From NCBI GenBank assembly GCA_015486685.1, contig WFRC01000178.1:1-8316 (forward strand): a stretch of 8,316 bases of DNA, read 5' to 3'. Under the pieces are notes generated by a model. That model was not told where the DNA came from, searched no databases, and was given only the letters and a program-made list of their open reading frames with translations. Below are positions 1-6,140 of this stretch, in pieces; position 1 is the stretch's first letter, and every line of letters starts with the position of its first letter. Position numbers and translations under genes: made by a program. This DNA comes from Caldifarciminota bacterium. Lineage in GTDB: Bacteria; Hydrothermota; UBA3072; WFRC01.

Positions 1-1337
1 CCATCCTCATCTACATCCGCAAAATCATCGATACTATCTAAATCACTGGGATATGTCCGCCAGATTGTATCTCCTGTATTTGGGTCTATCCCAACATTAA
101 CCGTAGAATCGTGGTTTGTTGGATTAATAAATGAATCATTGTTTATGTCTGTATATCCGTCCTCAAACACATTTCTGTGGAGAGAGGTCTGGTATCTTCC
201 ATAGACAACTTTTAAGAATGATTTTGCACTGGGAGAATATGTGAATCTAAAAACACCCATATTGCTCCTTGCATTATTATCAGGAAGGTGATTCAATACA
301 TATTTCCATTGCGTAAAATACTGATGATAATCATTCTTTACAAACATACCTTCAAGGGAGGTTTTCATCTTATTTGTAATCTTGTATGTGAGTTTCCCGA
401 AATTACTCATTGTCTTTGCATCCTGATGTGGAAATCTCCCCAGTGTTGTATCGATCTCTCCGGAAATAAATAATCTTATAGGTTTAATCACAGGCAAAGA
501 GAGTGTATAATCCATTCTTTTATATCCCTGATAATGTTTTACAGTATCAACATTGGGATTCAGGGTATCTTCGGAATAGAGATAATCTATAAATGGACTA
601 TCAAATACGCCCATCCTTCCGGAAATCATCATAGAGAGACGATTTCTTCCCTCCTTCGTTACAATATTTATAACACCTGATTGTGCATCTCCATACTCAG
701 CGCCAAATCCACCTGAATAGACAGACGTTTCCTGAACAGACATCTGAGGTATATGTGTATCATAGGCACCACTAATAGGGTCCTTTAACTCAATTCCATC
801 TACCATATAAACAACCTCTGTCCCTCTACCTCCACGAATATGGATACCACCTGTATACCTCCCTCCACCAGAAACAACACCGGCCTGCTGAGCAACAACA
901 CCCTGAATGTTGTTTACAGGCATATTCTTCATCTGTTTTGCATCTACAATCGCAACAGATGTTGTCACATCCTTCTGGATTATAGGCCTCTCAGCCTTTA
1001 CGACGACACCCTGTTTCATCTGGACTACCGTTGAAGTTAGGGGAAAATTTATTGTAGTAGTGAGGTCTGTAAGGACCTTTACATCTTCTACTGTTAAAGA
1101 TTTATACCCTATCATTGTTGCAGTTAATTTATATGTTCCGGGTGGAACATCAAGAATTACAAAATAACCATCTGCATCTGTGGCAGCACCAAGACCTGTA
1201 CCTTCCACCATAACATTTACACCGGGCAGCCCCTGACCATTCTGGGCATCATACACCCTTCCTGCTACTTTACCTGTTGTTCCCGCAAATGCCGATATAG
1301 ATAAAATCAGCAGGATTGGAAGAATCTTTTTCCACAT
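1..1337 (-). CDS. TonB-dependent receptor with carboxypeptidase-regulatory-like domain, N-terminal part (3' end outside window)
   Basis: An open frame runs from an ATG at 1337 to the left edge with no stop (445 complete codons), so the C-terminal part of the barrel is missing. Residues 1-18 (MWKKILPILLILSISAFA) are a classic Sec signal peptide. Residues about 22-102 form a CarboxypepD_reg-like beta-sandwich (GRVYDAQNGQGLPGVNV, ATDADGYFVI, VPPGTYKL). Residues about 110-230 look like a TonB plug, with IHIRGGRGTEVVYMVDGIE at 165-183 and SGGFGAEYGDAQSGVINIVT at 208-227. The rest alternates short strands and polar loops, as in a barrel. Residues 433-446 are Asp-rich and end in DVDEDG, resembling an EF-hand-type calcium loop. 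The protein should sit in the outer membrane and take up a ligand using TonB energy; the ligand cannot be read from this fragment. The ATG is supported by a strong Shine-Dalgarno site and a promoter just upstream. I saw no frameshift. Confidence 0.93.
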   Translation of the reverse strand, partial: MWKKILPILLILSISAFAGTTGKVAGRVYDAQNGQGLPGVNVMVEGTGLGAATDADGYFVILDVPPGTYKLTATMIGYKSLTVEDVKVLTDLTTTINFPLTSTVVQMKQGVVVKAERPIIQKDVTTSVAIVDAKQMKNMPVNNIQGVVAQQAGVVSGGGRYTGGIHIRGGRGTEVVYMVDGIELKDPISGAYDTHIPQMSVQETSVYSGGFGAEYGDAQSGVINIVTKEGRNRLSMMISGRMGVFDSPFIDYLYSEDTLNPNVDTVKHYQGYKRMDYTLSLPVIKPIRLFISGEIDTTLGRFPHQDAKTMSNFGKLTYKITNKMKTSLEGMFVKNDYHQYFTQWKYVLNHLPDNNARSNMGVFRFTYSPSAKSFLKVVYGRYQTSLHRNVFEDGYTDINNDSFINPTNHDSTVNVGIDPNTGDTIWRTYPSDLDSIDDFADVDED

Positions 1338-1340
1338 AAA

Positions 1341-1350
1341 CACCTCCTTA
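1341..1350 (-). promoter_or_regulatory. Ribosome binding site of the TonB-dependent receptor
   Basis: On the minus strand TAAGGAGGTG ends three bases before the ATG at 1337. It is nearly a full complement of the 16S anti-Shine-Dalgarno sequence and fixes the start codon. Confidence 0.85.
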
Positions 1351-1366
1351 TTTTATTACATTTTAT

Positions 1367-1394
1367 AATATAACATTGTTATTAATTTTGTCAA
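1367..1394 (-). promoter_or_regulatory. Sigma70-type promoter of the TonB-dependent receptor gene
   Basis: Minus strand: a perfect -35 box TTGACA (1389-1394), a 16-bp spacer, and a -10 box TATATT (1367-1372) preceded by TG plus one base, as in an extended -10. An A-rich stretch lies just upstream. The -35 box contains the TGA stop codon (1391-1393) of the malic enzyme gene. Predicted transcription starts near 1360, giving a leader of about 23 bases that holds the Shine-Dalgarno site. The call rests on consensus match and position only. Confidence 0.7.
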
Positions 1395-2740
1395 GGATTT
1401 TTTTCTACTGGAGGAATAAATTTTTCTTTCATAAACATTTTCGTCTCTTCTCTTGCCGCTTTAATCTTTTTCTCTGCTCCAAAGAGCAGTTCCTGCTCTG
1501 AAATATTTGTAATTCTTGCTACACCTTCTTTGATTGCCTGCATTCCAACTGCCGCTGCTTCTCTGGGAAACACTTCCCACTCATCCATACTTGGAATAAT
1601 ATAGTCCGGGGTTAACCCTTTATCCTCTGCTACCTTTGCCAGAGCCTTAGCCGCAGCAATACACATACCGTCTGTAATCGTCTTTGCCCTTACATCCAGC
1701 GCCCCTCTAAATATACCAGGAAAACCCAAAGAATTATTTACCTGGTTTGGGAAATCAGACCTTCCGGTAGCAACTACCATAGCACCCGATTCTTTGGCAT
1801 CCCAGGGCCATATTTCAGGAAGTGGGTTTGCACAGGCAAATACTATAGATTTATCAGCCATACTTTTCACCCATTCGTTTTTAATAGTTCCTGGCTCTGA
1901 TTTAGAGGCTGCAACTACGGCATCAGCCCCTTTCATTGCCTCTCCTCCATCCCCTTTTATCATCCCTTTGTTTGTAATTAAAGCAAGTTCCCACTTTTCA
2001 GGATACTTTTCTCTTAAATCGGTTCTATCCCTGTGCAAAGTTCCTTTCGAGTCAACCATCACGATCAAATCCGGGGTTGCACCTGCCTTAATTAAAATGT
2101 GCGCCGTTCTTATATTAGCCGCCCCTGCACCAATCATTGCAATTTTTGCGTCTTTTATATCTTTTCCTACAAGTTTAAATGCATTAAGCAAGCCTGATGT
2201 GATAATTGCTGCTGTTCCCTGCTGGTCATCATGCCATACAGGTATAGGCATCTCTTTTCTTAAGGTATCCAGAATCCTGAAGCATTTCGGCTGAGAGATA
2301 TCCTCCAAATTTATACCACCAAAGGTAGGTTCAAGCAATTTTACAAATTTTATAATTTCTTCAGGGTCTTTTGTATTAACCATAATAGGAAATGCATCCA
2401 CACCTCCAAGATACTTAAATATTAATGCTTTACCTTCCATTACAGGAAGCCCCGCATGCGGTCCGATATCACCCAATCCTAAAACCCTTGTCCCATCAGA
2501 AACAACAGCAACGAAATTTCCCTTATTTGTATGTTCCCAGACCTTTTCAGGATTTTTTTGAATGTCTTTACAGGGAGCAGCAACGCCTGGTGTATACCAG
2601 ATGGCAAAATCATTCATATCCCTCACCACACATTTAGGTATTGTCTGAATTTTTCCCCTATAATAAGGGTGAAGTTTCATCGCATCTTGATTTGGTTTAT
2701 CAGCCTTCTTTAACATTTCTTCTTTTGAAAATTGTTCCAT
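1391..2740 (-). CDS. Malic enzyme, short form (NAD(P)-dependent oxaloacetate-decarboxylating malate dehydrogenase)
   Basis: A 449-residue cytoplasmic enzyme that converts malate to pyruvate and CO2 with reduction of NAD(P). Family residues are visible: catalytic Tyr49 in YTPGVAAPC, catalytic Lys104 in MEGKALIFK, metal ligands Glu146-Asp147 in INLEDIS and Asp171 in HDDQQGT, a Rossmann glycine motif GAGAAN at 204-209, and TGRSDFPNQVNN at 325-336. Asp230 at the end of the second Rossmann strand (VMVDSKG) hints at NAD rather than NADP preference; this is only an inference. It lacks the phosphotransacetylase-like C-terminal domain of MaeB-type enzymes and is about the usual length of the short form. 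I chose the ATG at 2740 because AAAAGGAG lies seven bases upstream. An in-frame ATG at 2791 would add 17 atypical residues (MKLFHWGKTNKIKRRCI) encoded by an intergenic hairpin repeat. No clear promoter or terminator was found, and the next gene's promoter overlaps its stop codon. Confidence 0.95.
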   Translation of the reverse strand: MEQFSKEEMLKKADKPNQDAMKLHPYYRGKIQTIPKCVVRDMNDFAIWYTPGVAAPCKDIQKNPEKVWEHTNKGNFVAVVSDGTRVLGLGDIGPHAGLPVMEGKALIFKYLGGVDAFPIMVNTKDPEEIIKFVKLLEPTFGGINLEDISQPKCFRILDTLRKEMPIPVWHDDQQGTAAIITSGLLNAFKLVGKDIKDAKIAMIGAGAANIRTAHILIKAGATPDLIVMVDSKGTLHRDRTDLREKYPEKWELALITNKGMIKGDGGEAMKGADAVVAASKSEPGTIKNEWVKSMADKSIVFACANPLPEIWPWDAKESGAMVVATGRSDFPNQVNNSLGFPGIFRGALDVRAKTITDGMCIAAAKALAKVAEDKGLTPDYIIPSMDEWEVFPREAAAVGMQAIKEGVARITNISEQELLFGAEKKIKAAREETKMFMKEKFIPPVEKNP

Positions 2741-2747
2741 TATACAT

Positions 2748-2755
2748 CTCCTTTT
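2748..2755 (-). promoter_or_regulatory. Ribosome binding site deciding the malic enzyme start
   Basis: Minus strand AAAAGGAG followed by a seven-base spacer and the ATG at 2740. It rules in favour of the 449-residue form over the longer frame starting at 2791. Confidence 0.8.
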
Positions 2756-2772
2756 TATTTTGTTTGTTTTGC

Positions 2773-2824
2773 CCCAGTGAAATAGTTTCACATTTCACGG
2801 GATAAATTTATCTCGTTATTTGCC
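2773..2824. repeat. 52-bp intergenic hairpin repeat, copy A
   Basis: It matches 6330-6381 at 50 of 52 positions, and the first 37 bases are identical. GTGAAAT (2777-2783) can pair with ATTTCAC (2792-2798), extended by CCC/GGG with one bulged A. Alternatively GTGAAA (2777-2782) can pair with the nearer TTTCAC (2786-2791), leaving a three-base loop. The two pairings exclude each other. This copy lies 33 bases upstream of the malic enzyme ATG and supplies the spurious upstream ATG at 2791. Confidence 0.85.
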
Positions 2825-2856
2825 TGCGGCGTGTATTTGCTGCGCGTTATTACACT
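2819..2856. repeat. GCCTGCGGC word block, expanded form
   Basis: The outer parts, TTTGCCTGCGGCG (2819-2831) and GCGTTATTACACT (2844-2856), occur fused without the middle segment at 8165-8187 in the same orientation. This looks like gain or loss of one internal unit. Copy B of the 52-bp repeat also lacks the corresponding insert before its GCCTTCGGCG word. Confidence 0.65.
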
Positions 2857-2897
2857 GCGTTGTATATTTGCCTTCGGCGTTATTTGTTGTAACCTTT

Positions 2898-2921
2898 AAC
2901 TTTCAACATTACAACTATTTC
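2898..2921. repeat. 24-base exact repeat of the TTTCAACATT word, copy 1
   Basis: Identical over 24 bases to 6006-6029; the core is AACTTTCAACATTACAAC. It is non-coding. Related words in reverse orientation (GGTTGAAAGTTAAAGGTTG) lie at the right end near 8125-8145. Confidence 0.75.
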
Positions 2922-3122
2922 CGTATCACCATATCATCGTATCACCGTTTTTCTGGTTTATTTCGTTTATCTCGTTCATCTCGTTTTTTAACTCATTTAC
3001 TCATCTACCCATTCACTCATTCACTAATTTTTTCTTAACCTCAACTTTAACCTGTCTTTCTGCCAGTATTCAATATCTTCATCCTCCATTCTTCATTCTC
3101 TATCCTTTCGCTGGCAGCTGGC

Positions 3123-3184
3123 AGCCCATATTCTCTTCCTTGAATTGCTGGCAGATATTTTGTCTCACTTCCCCATTCACTCAT
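3123..3184. repeat. Intergenic repeat (CTTCCTTGAATTGCTGG core), copy 1
   Basis: Imperfect direct repeat of 6636-6690. Both hold ATATTYTCTTCCTTGAATTG, then CTGGYAG, a T-rich stretch ending in TCTCA, and an ATTCACTCAT word. It sits directly downstream of the second pilT stop codon, and the other copy sits downstream of the diguanylate cyclase. Confidence 0.7.
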
Positions 3185-3187
3185 TCT

Positions 3188-4273
3188 CTATGTCTTTACC
3201 TTTGTTTGTCTTACCTTCATCATAAGTTCCTTAAATTCTTCCTGATTTGGAGTAACCCTGAGAGCTTCTTGATATGTTGTTAAACCCTTCATAACTAATT
3301 CTATAAGAGCCATATTCAGGGTTCTCATCCCCTCTTTTGTCTTTGTCTGAATAATAGAAGGTAATTGATGGGTTTTTGCCTCCCTTATGGTACTTCGGAC
3401 AGCCGCTATACATATCAAAATCTCCATAGCGGCAACCCTTCCTTTTCCATCTGTCCTTTTTACAAGCACCTGTGAGACAACGCCAACAAGATTGGCACTT
3501 AACTGGAGTCTTATCTGTCTCTGCTGATGGGGTGGAAAAACATCTATAATTCTGTCTACCGTCTGGGCGGCATTAGTAGTATGAAGTGTAGAAAGAACAA
3601 GATGGCCTGTCTCAGCCGCTGTAATAGCATTTCTTATTGTGTTCAGGTCCCTCATTTCTCCAATTACTATAACATCAGGGTCTTCACGAAGAGAAAATTT
3701 AAGGGCATCCGAAAAACTATGGGTATCTTTACCCACTTCCCGCTGGTCAATCACAGCCTTATCATCCTTATAAACAAATTCAATAGGGTCTTCCACCGTA
3801 ATAATATGGCAACCTTCTTTGTGATTCCGATAATTTACCATTGCGGCTATTGTTGTAGATTTACCGCATCCTGATGGCCCCGTAACCACAACTAACCCCC
3901 TGGGCTTCAATGCAAAATCCTTTAACACAGAGGGAAAATGGAGTGCATCAATGTCCGGTATTTCATGGGGAATCAATCTGAATACCAATCCTATGTGTCT
4001 CCTCTGTCTGAATGCATTTACCCTGAATCGAGAAAGTCCGGGTACATTCACTGCAATATCCATCTCGTGGATTTCCTGAAATCTCTTCCACTGGCTTTCT
4101 GCCATTACGCTTCTGGCAACATTTTCTGTATCCTCATCAGTAAGTACTTCTGCTGAATCTAATTTTATGAGGTCACCAAATTTTCTAATAATAGGAGCCG
4201 ACCCTACTTTAAGAATTAAATCCGATGCATCCTCAGTAGCCATTTTTCTTAATAATTCACCTATTTTAATCAT
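3188..4273 (-). CDS. pilT: Type IV pilus retraction ATPase, PilT/PilU-type paralogue (second of tandem pair)
   Basis: A 361-residue hexameric AAA-like secretion ATPase that should act at the cytoplasmic base of the type IV pilus and drive retraction. Visible motifs: N-terminal SDLILKVGSAP (17-27), where the usual SDLHL has Ile in place of His; Walker A GPSGCGKST (132-140); Asp box VEDPIEF (160-166); Walker B DPDVIVIGEMRD (198-209) with Glu206; His box STLHTTNAAQT (228-238); and the PilT-specific AIRNLIRE motif as AVRSTIRE (291-298). The C-terminal motif separates it from the PilB extension ATPase. The start overlaps the stop of the upstream paralogue as ATGA (4270-4273), so translational coupling is likely; only a weak Shine-Dalgarno (CAAGAG) is present. 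All catalytic residues look intact. It could be a PilU-like partner of the first copy, but sequence alone does not settle this. Confidence 0.93.
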   Translation of the reverse strand: MIKIGELLRKMATEDASDLILKVGSAPIIRKFGDLIKLDSAEVLTDEDTENVARSVMAESQWKRFQEIHEMDIAVNVPGLSRFRVNAFRQRRHIGLVFRLIPHEIPDIDALHFPSVLKDFALKPRGLVVVTGPSGCGKSTTIAAMVNYRNHKEGCHIITVEDPIEFVYKDDKAVIDQREVGKDTHSFSDALKFSLREDPDVIVIGEMRDLNTIRNAITAAETGHLVLSTLHTTNAAQTVDRIIDVFPPHQQRQIRLQLSANLVGVVSQVLVKRTDGKGRVAAMEILICIAAVRSTIREAKTHQLPSIIQTKTKEGMRTLNMALIELVMKGLTTYQEALRVTPNQEEFKELMMKVRQTKVKT

Positions 4274-5331
4274 ACTCTTGCCAGTGAAGATTCAAATTCC
4301 TGGGGATTGGATGCCTTTGCTAATACATCCTCATAATTTACCAACCCACGAAGATATAATTCTTTCAGAGTAGCATCAAGGAGTTTCATACCGTATTTTC
4401 CACCTGATTGTATTAAATTATAAATCTGGTCGACCTTCCCTTCTCTTATCGTATTCCTTACCCCGGGTGTAACAATCAGGATTTCGAATGCTGCAACTCT
4501 TCCTTTACCAGAAGCAAGTGGTAGAAGCGTCTGCGAAACTATAGCTTGAAGTGTAGTAGATACCTGTAATCTTATCTGGTGCTGCTGCTCAGGAGGAAAA
4601 ACATCTATCATTCTATCAATTGTTTGGGCGGCATCTGTCGTATGCAGGGTTGCGAGGACAAGGCTTCCCATTTCAGCAGCCGTTATAGCCCTGGAAATTG
4701 TCTCAAGGTCTCTCATTTCTCCAACCATAATAACATCTGGATTCTGTCTCACCACCCTTTTCAAAGACCTGGCAAAGGAAAGTGTATCCACTCCTACCTC
4801 CCTTTGTTCAATTGTACACATTGCGTCCTGGAAGACAAATTCAATCGGGTCTTCCACCGTAACAATATGTCTTTTTACATTTGAATTCATATGTTGAATT
4901 ACCGCTGCCAGGGTAGTAGATTTTCCACTCCCGGTAGGTCCCGTTATTAAAACAAATCCTCTGGGTAATAAGGCAATCTTTTTTAATACCTGCGGGAGCC
5001 CCCAATCATCAATGGTCTTAATATGTATAGGAATTATCCTGATTGCTACCCCAATATTTCCCTTTTGTAAAAAAACATTAATCCTGAACCTTGCAAGATG
5101 ACTTAATTCATAAGAAATATCCAGTTCCCAATCATCCATAAATCTCTTCTTTTGAGCATCTGTCATTATAGGAAATATCAAATCCCTTGTATCCTCAGGT
5201 TTAAGAACAGGATATTCTGAGCGCACCAATTTTCCATCTATACGATAAATTGGTGGTTCACCTACTTTTAAGTGTAAGTCAGAACCCCCTTTTTCAGCAA
5301 GTTCTTGCAATAAAGTATCTAAATCGACCAT
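4270..5331 (-). CDS. pilT: Type IV pilus retraction ATPase PilT (first of tandem pair)
   Basis: A 353-residue PilT with canonical features: SDLHLKVGEPP (17-27), RIDGKL (30-35), Walker A GPTGSGKST (131-139), Asp box VEDPIEF (159-165), Walker B NPDVIMVGEMRD (197-208) with Glu205, His box ATLHTTDAAQT (227-237), and C-terminal GVRNTIRE (290-297) corresponding to the AIRNLIRE motif needed for retraction in studied PilTs. It should power pilus depolymerisation, as in twitching, adhesion and DNA uptake. The ATG at 5331 lies 17 bases after the tRNA-Arg gene; AAGGAAGA, which directly follows the tRNA, serves as a distant Shine-Dalgarno site. Its TGA overlaps the next pilT start. No pilB, pilC or pilin genes are in the window. 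Transcription probably comes from upstream of the tRNA, so the pilT messenger may be released by tRNA 3' processing; that is inference. Confidence 0.95.
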   Translation of the reverse strand: MVDLDTLLQELAEKGGSDLHLKVGEPPIYRIDGKLVRSEYPVLKPEDTRDLIFPIMTDAQKKRFMDDWELDISYELSHLARFRINVFLQKGNIGVAIRIIPIHIKTIDDWGLPQVLKKIALLPRGFVLITGPTGSGKSTTLAAVIQHMNSNVKRHIVTVEDPIEFVFQDAMCTIEQREVGVDTLSFARSLKRVVRQNPDVIMVGEMRDLETISRAITAAEMGSLVLATLHTTDAAQTIDRMIDVFPPEQQHQIRLQVSTTLQAIVSQTLLPLASGKGRVAAFEILIVTPGVRNTIREGKVDQIYNLIQSGGKYGMKLLDATLKELYLRGLVNYEDVLAKASNPQEFESSLARV

Positions 5332-5348
5332 TTATTTTGTTCTTCCTT

Positions 5349-5422
5349 CGCACCCGAAAGGATTCGAACCTTCAGTCTTCCCGTCCGGAGCGGGAGGCTC
5401 TCTCCTGTTGAGCTACGGGTGC
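5349..5422 (-). tRNA. tRNA-Arg (anticodon CCG, reads CGG)
   Basis: A 74-base cloverleaf reads cleanly on the minus strand. The acceptor GCACCCG (5416-5422) pairs with CGGGTGC (5350-5356). The D stem is GCTC/GAGC with GG in the loop. The anticodon stem is TCCCG/CGGGA with loop CTCCGGA, giving anticodon CCG at 5386-5388 with T33 before it. The variable loop is AGACT. The T stem is GAAGG/CCTTT with one G-T pair and loop TTCGAAT. The discriminator base is G, and CCA is not encoded. The gene is wedged into a protein operon: its first base is the last base of the TAG stop of the 29-residue CDS, and pilT starts 17 bases after its end. It must therefore be cut from a longer transcript unless it has a promoter hidden inside the upstream genes. 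Confidence 0.96.
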
Positions 5423-5511
5423 TATTTCCTTTTATGCCTCGTATTTTTTCTTCTCTTTTTTAACTTATGCGTTCTTATCTTTTGAAGTTTTCTTTTTCTT
5501 CCGCAGGGCAT
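5422..5511 (-). CDS. Small basic protein, COX24/AURKAIP1-like (DUF1713 type), probable ribosome-associated peptide
   Basis: A 29-residue frame, shorter than usual gene-finder cut-offs. It starts MPCGRKRK and ends KNTRHKRK; 17 of 29 residues are Lys or Arg. The pattern (MPCG, then Lys/Arg-rich blocks, THK, KKRRK, RHKRK) strongly resembles the small proteins of Bacteroidota and relatives matching the COX24/AURKAIP1 C-terminal family, whose mitochondrial and actinobacterial members bind the small ribosomal subunit. The match is from memory of the motif. The ATG overlaps the HU stop by one base (TAATG), with GAGG five bases upstream, so translational coupling is expected. The TAG stop ends on the first base of tRNA-Arg. 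The peptide is too basic and too short for any enzyme. A chance frame is unlikely given the motif, the coupling and the complete filling of the gap between HU and the tRNA. Confidence 0.85.
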   Translation of the reverse strand: MPCGRKRKLQKIRTHKLKKRRKNTRHKRK

Positions 5512-5801
5512 TATATCCTCATACTCTCTATTTCTTTTCTAAATTTCTCAGACGGCTTGAATGTCGGGACTAATCTGTCAGGAAGCACTATTTCCTCCAT
5601 AGTTTTTGGATTTCTTGCTATCTTGCTCTTCCTTACAATATCCTTAAAAACGCCAAAGCCTCTAATCTCAATTCTCTCTTTCATCCTGAGTCCGTCCTTC
5701 AATGCATCAATAAATTCTTCAATGATAAGCATAACATCCACCTTTGGAAATCCTGTTTTCTCTGCAATCTCATTTACAAAATCCATCTTTTTTAACGACA
5801 T
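5511..5801 (-). CDS. HU/IHF-family DNA-binding protein
   Basis: A 96-residue nucleoid protein of typical family length. MSLKKMDFVNEIAEKTGF (1-18) begins the helical dimerisation region; IEIRGFGVFKD (44-54) is the GFGxF signature; the DNA-binding arm carries RNPKT (63-67) with the Pro that intercalates into bent DNA; FKPSEKFRKEI (81-91) is the C-terminal segment. As a dimer it should bend DNA and help compact the nucleoid; HU or IHF subtype cannot be decided. I start it at the ATG at 5801 because AAAGGAGGTGAT, a near-perfect Shine-Dalgarno, lies directly upstream; the frame is open back to an ATG at 5843, but that start would add 14 unrelated residues. The TAA overlaps the start of the 29-residue basic protein. 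A heptamer array lies 50-77 bases upstream, and a weak promoter-like pair (TTTACA at 5879-5884, 17 bp, TACGAT) is possible. Confidence 0.95.
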   Translation of the reverse strand: MSLKKMDFVNEIAEKTGFPKVDVMLIIEEFIDALKDGLRMKERIEIRGFGVFKDIVRKSKIARNPKTMEEIVLPDRLVPTFKPSEKFRKEIESMRI

Positions 5802-5813
5802 ATCACCTCCTTT
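5802..5813 (-). promoter_or_regulatory. Ribosome binding site deciding the HU start
   Basis: Minus strand AAAGGAGGTGAT abuts the ATG at 5801. It is an extended match to the anti-Shine-Dalgarno and rejects the longer frame starting at 5843. Confidence 0.85.
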
Positions 5814-5850
5814 ACTTTGCTTCGCAAACATTTCAAAATACAAATTTTCT

Positions 5851-5878
5851 CGTTAATCGTAAATCGTTATTCGTTAAT
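5851..5878. repeat. Four tandem heptamers (CGTTAAT type) upstream of HU
   Basis: CGTTAAT, CGTAAAT, CGTTATT and CGTTAAT follow each other with no spacer. On the minus strand they read as ATTAACG-like units, 50 to 77 bases before the HU start codon. They could be an operator array or another intergenic word repeat. Confidence 0.7.
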
Positions 5879-5944
5879 TGTAAAAACAACAAAATAATGG
5901 GAAGCATACTCTTTATTTTATTATTTTATTACTTCTCACGATTA

Positions 5945-6094
5945 ACGCCTTACGCTTCACGGTCTTTCTCATTTTTCAACCTGCAATTTTCAACCTTAAA
6001 CTTTCAACTTTCAACATTACAACTATTTCTTAATATCCTTTCACGCTTTACGCTTCACTTTTCACGCCTTACGCTTAACGCCTTACGCCTCACG
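5945..6094. repeat. Dispersed ACGCCTTACGCTT word array
   Basis: ACGCCTTACGCTT occurs at 5945-5957 and 6064-6076, with ACGCCTTACGCCT at 6078-6090 and shorter variants (TCACGCTTTACGCTTCAC) from 6041. Spacing is irregular and there are no spacers of constant length. Confidence 0.7.
6006..6029. repeat. 24-base exact repeat of the TTTCAACATT word, copy 2
   Basis: Identical to 2898-2921, in the same orientation, about 3.1 kb away. Confidence 0.75.
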
Positions 6095-6140
6095 AGTTTT
6101 ATCATTTTGCAATTAAGTATCACTTCCTACTTTTTATATT

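Larger units (their letters stand above)
2741..3187. other. Non-coding word tract between the second pilT and the malic enzyme gene
   Basis: About 450 bases with no credible gene. The + strand is rich in T and C and is made of short recurring words: TTTGCCTGCGGCG and GCCTTCGGCG near 2819-2880, CGTATCACC at 2922-2930 and 2938-2946, ATCTCGTT variants around 2965-2990, CATTCACTCATTCACT around 3010-3025, and CTGGCAG at 3111-3117, 3118-3124 and 3148-3154. Several longer pieces recur in the 5802-6812 tract. I found no rho-independent terminator for the pilT genes and no convincing promoter for the malic enzyme gene, although one or both are expected here. Confidence 0.75.

Noticed and set aside
840..1167. 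Two overlapping + strand frames within the receptor region
   Set aside because: The minus-strand receptor frame is uninterrupted with signal peptide and plug motifs, so these are shadows.
1794..2294. Open frame of 166 codons on the + strand
   Set aside because: It lies wholly antisense to the malic enzyme gene and mirrors its codon pattern; no ribosome binding site or recognisable motif.
2741..2791. Longer malic enzyme start at 2791
   Set aside because: The extra 17 residues come from the 52-bp hairpin repeat, and a strong Shine-Dalgarno site points to 2740.
5802..5843. Longer HU start at 5843
   Set aside because: The extension is unlike the family and overlaps the strong ribosome binding site of the ATG at 5801.
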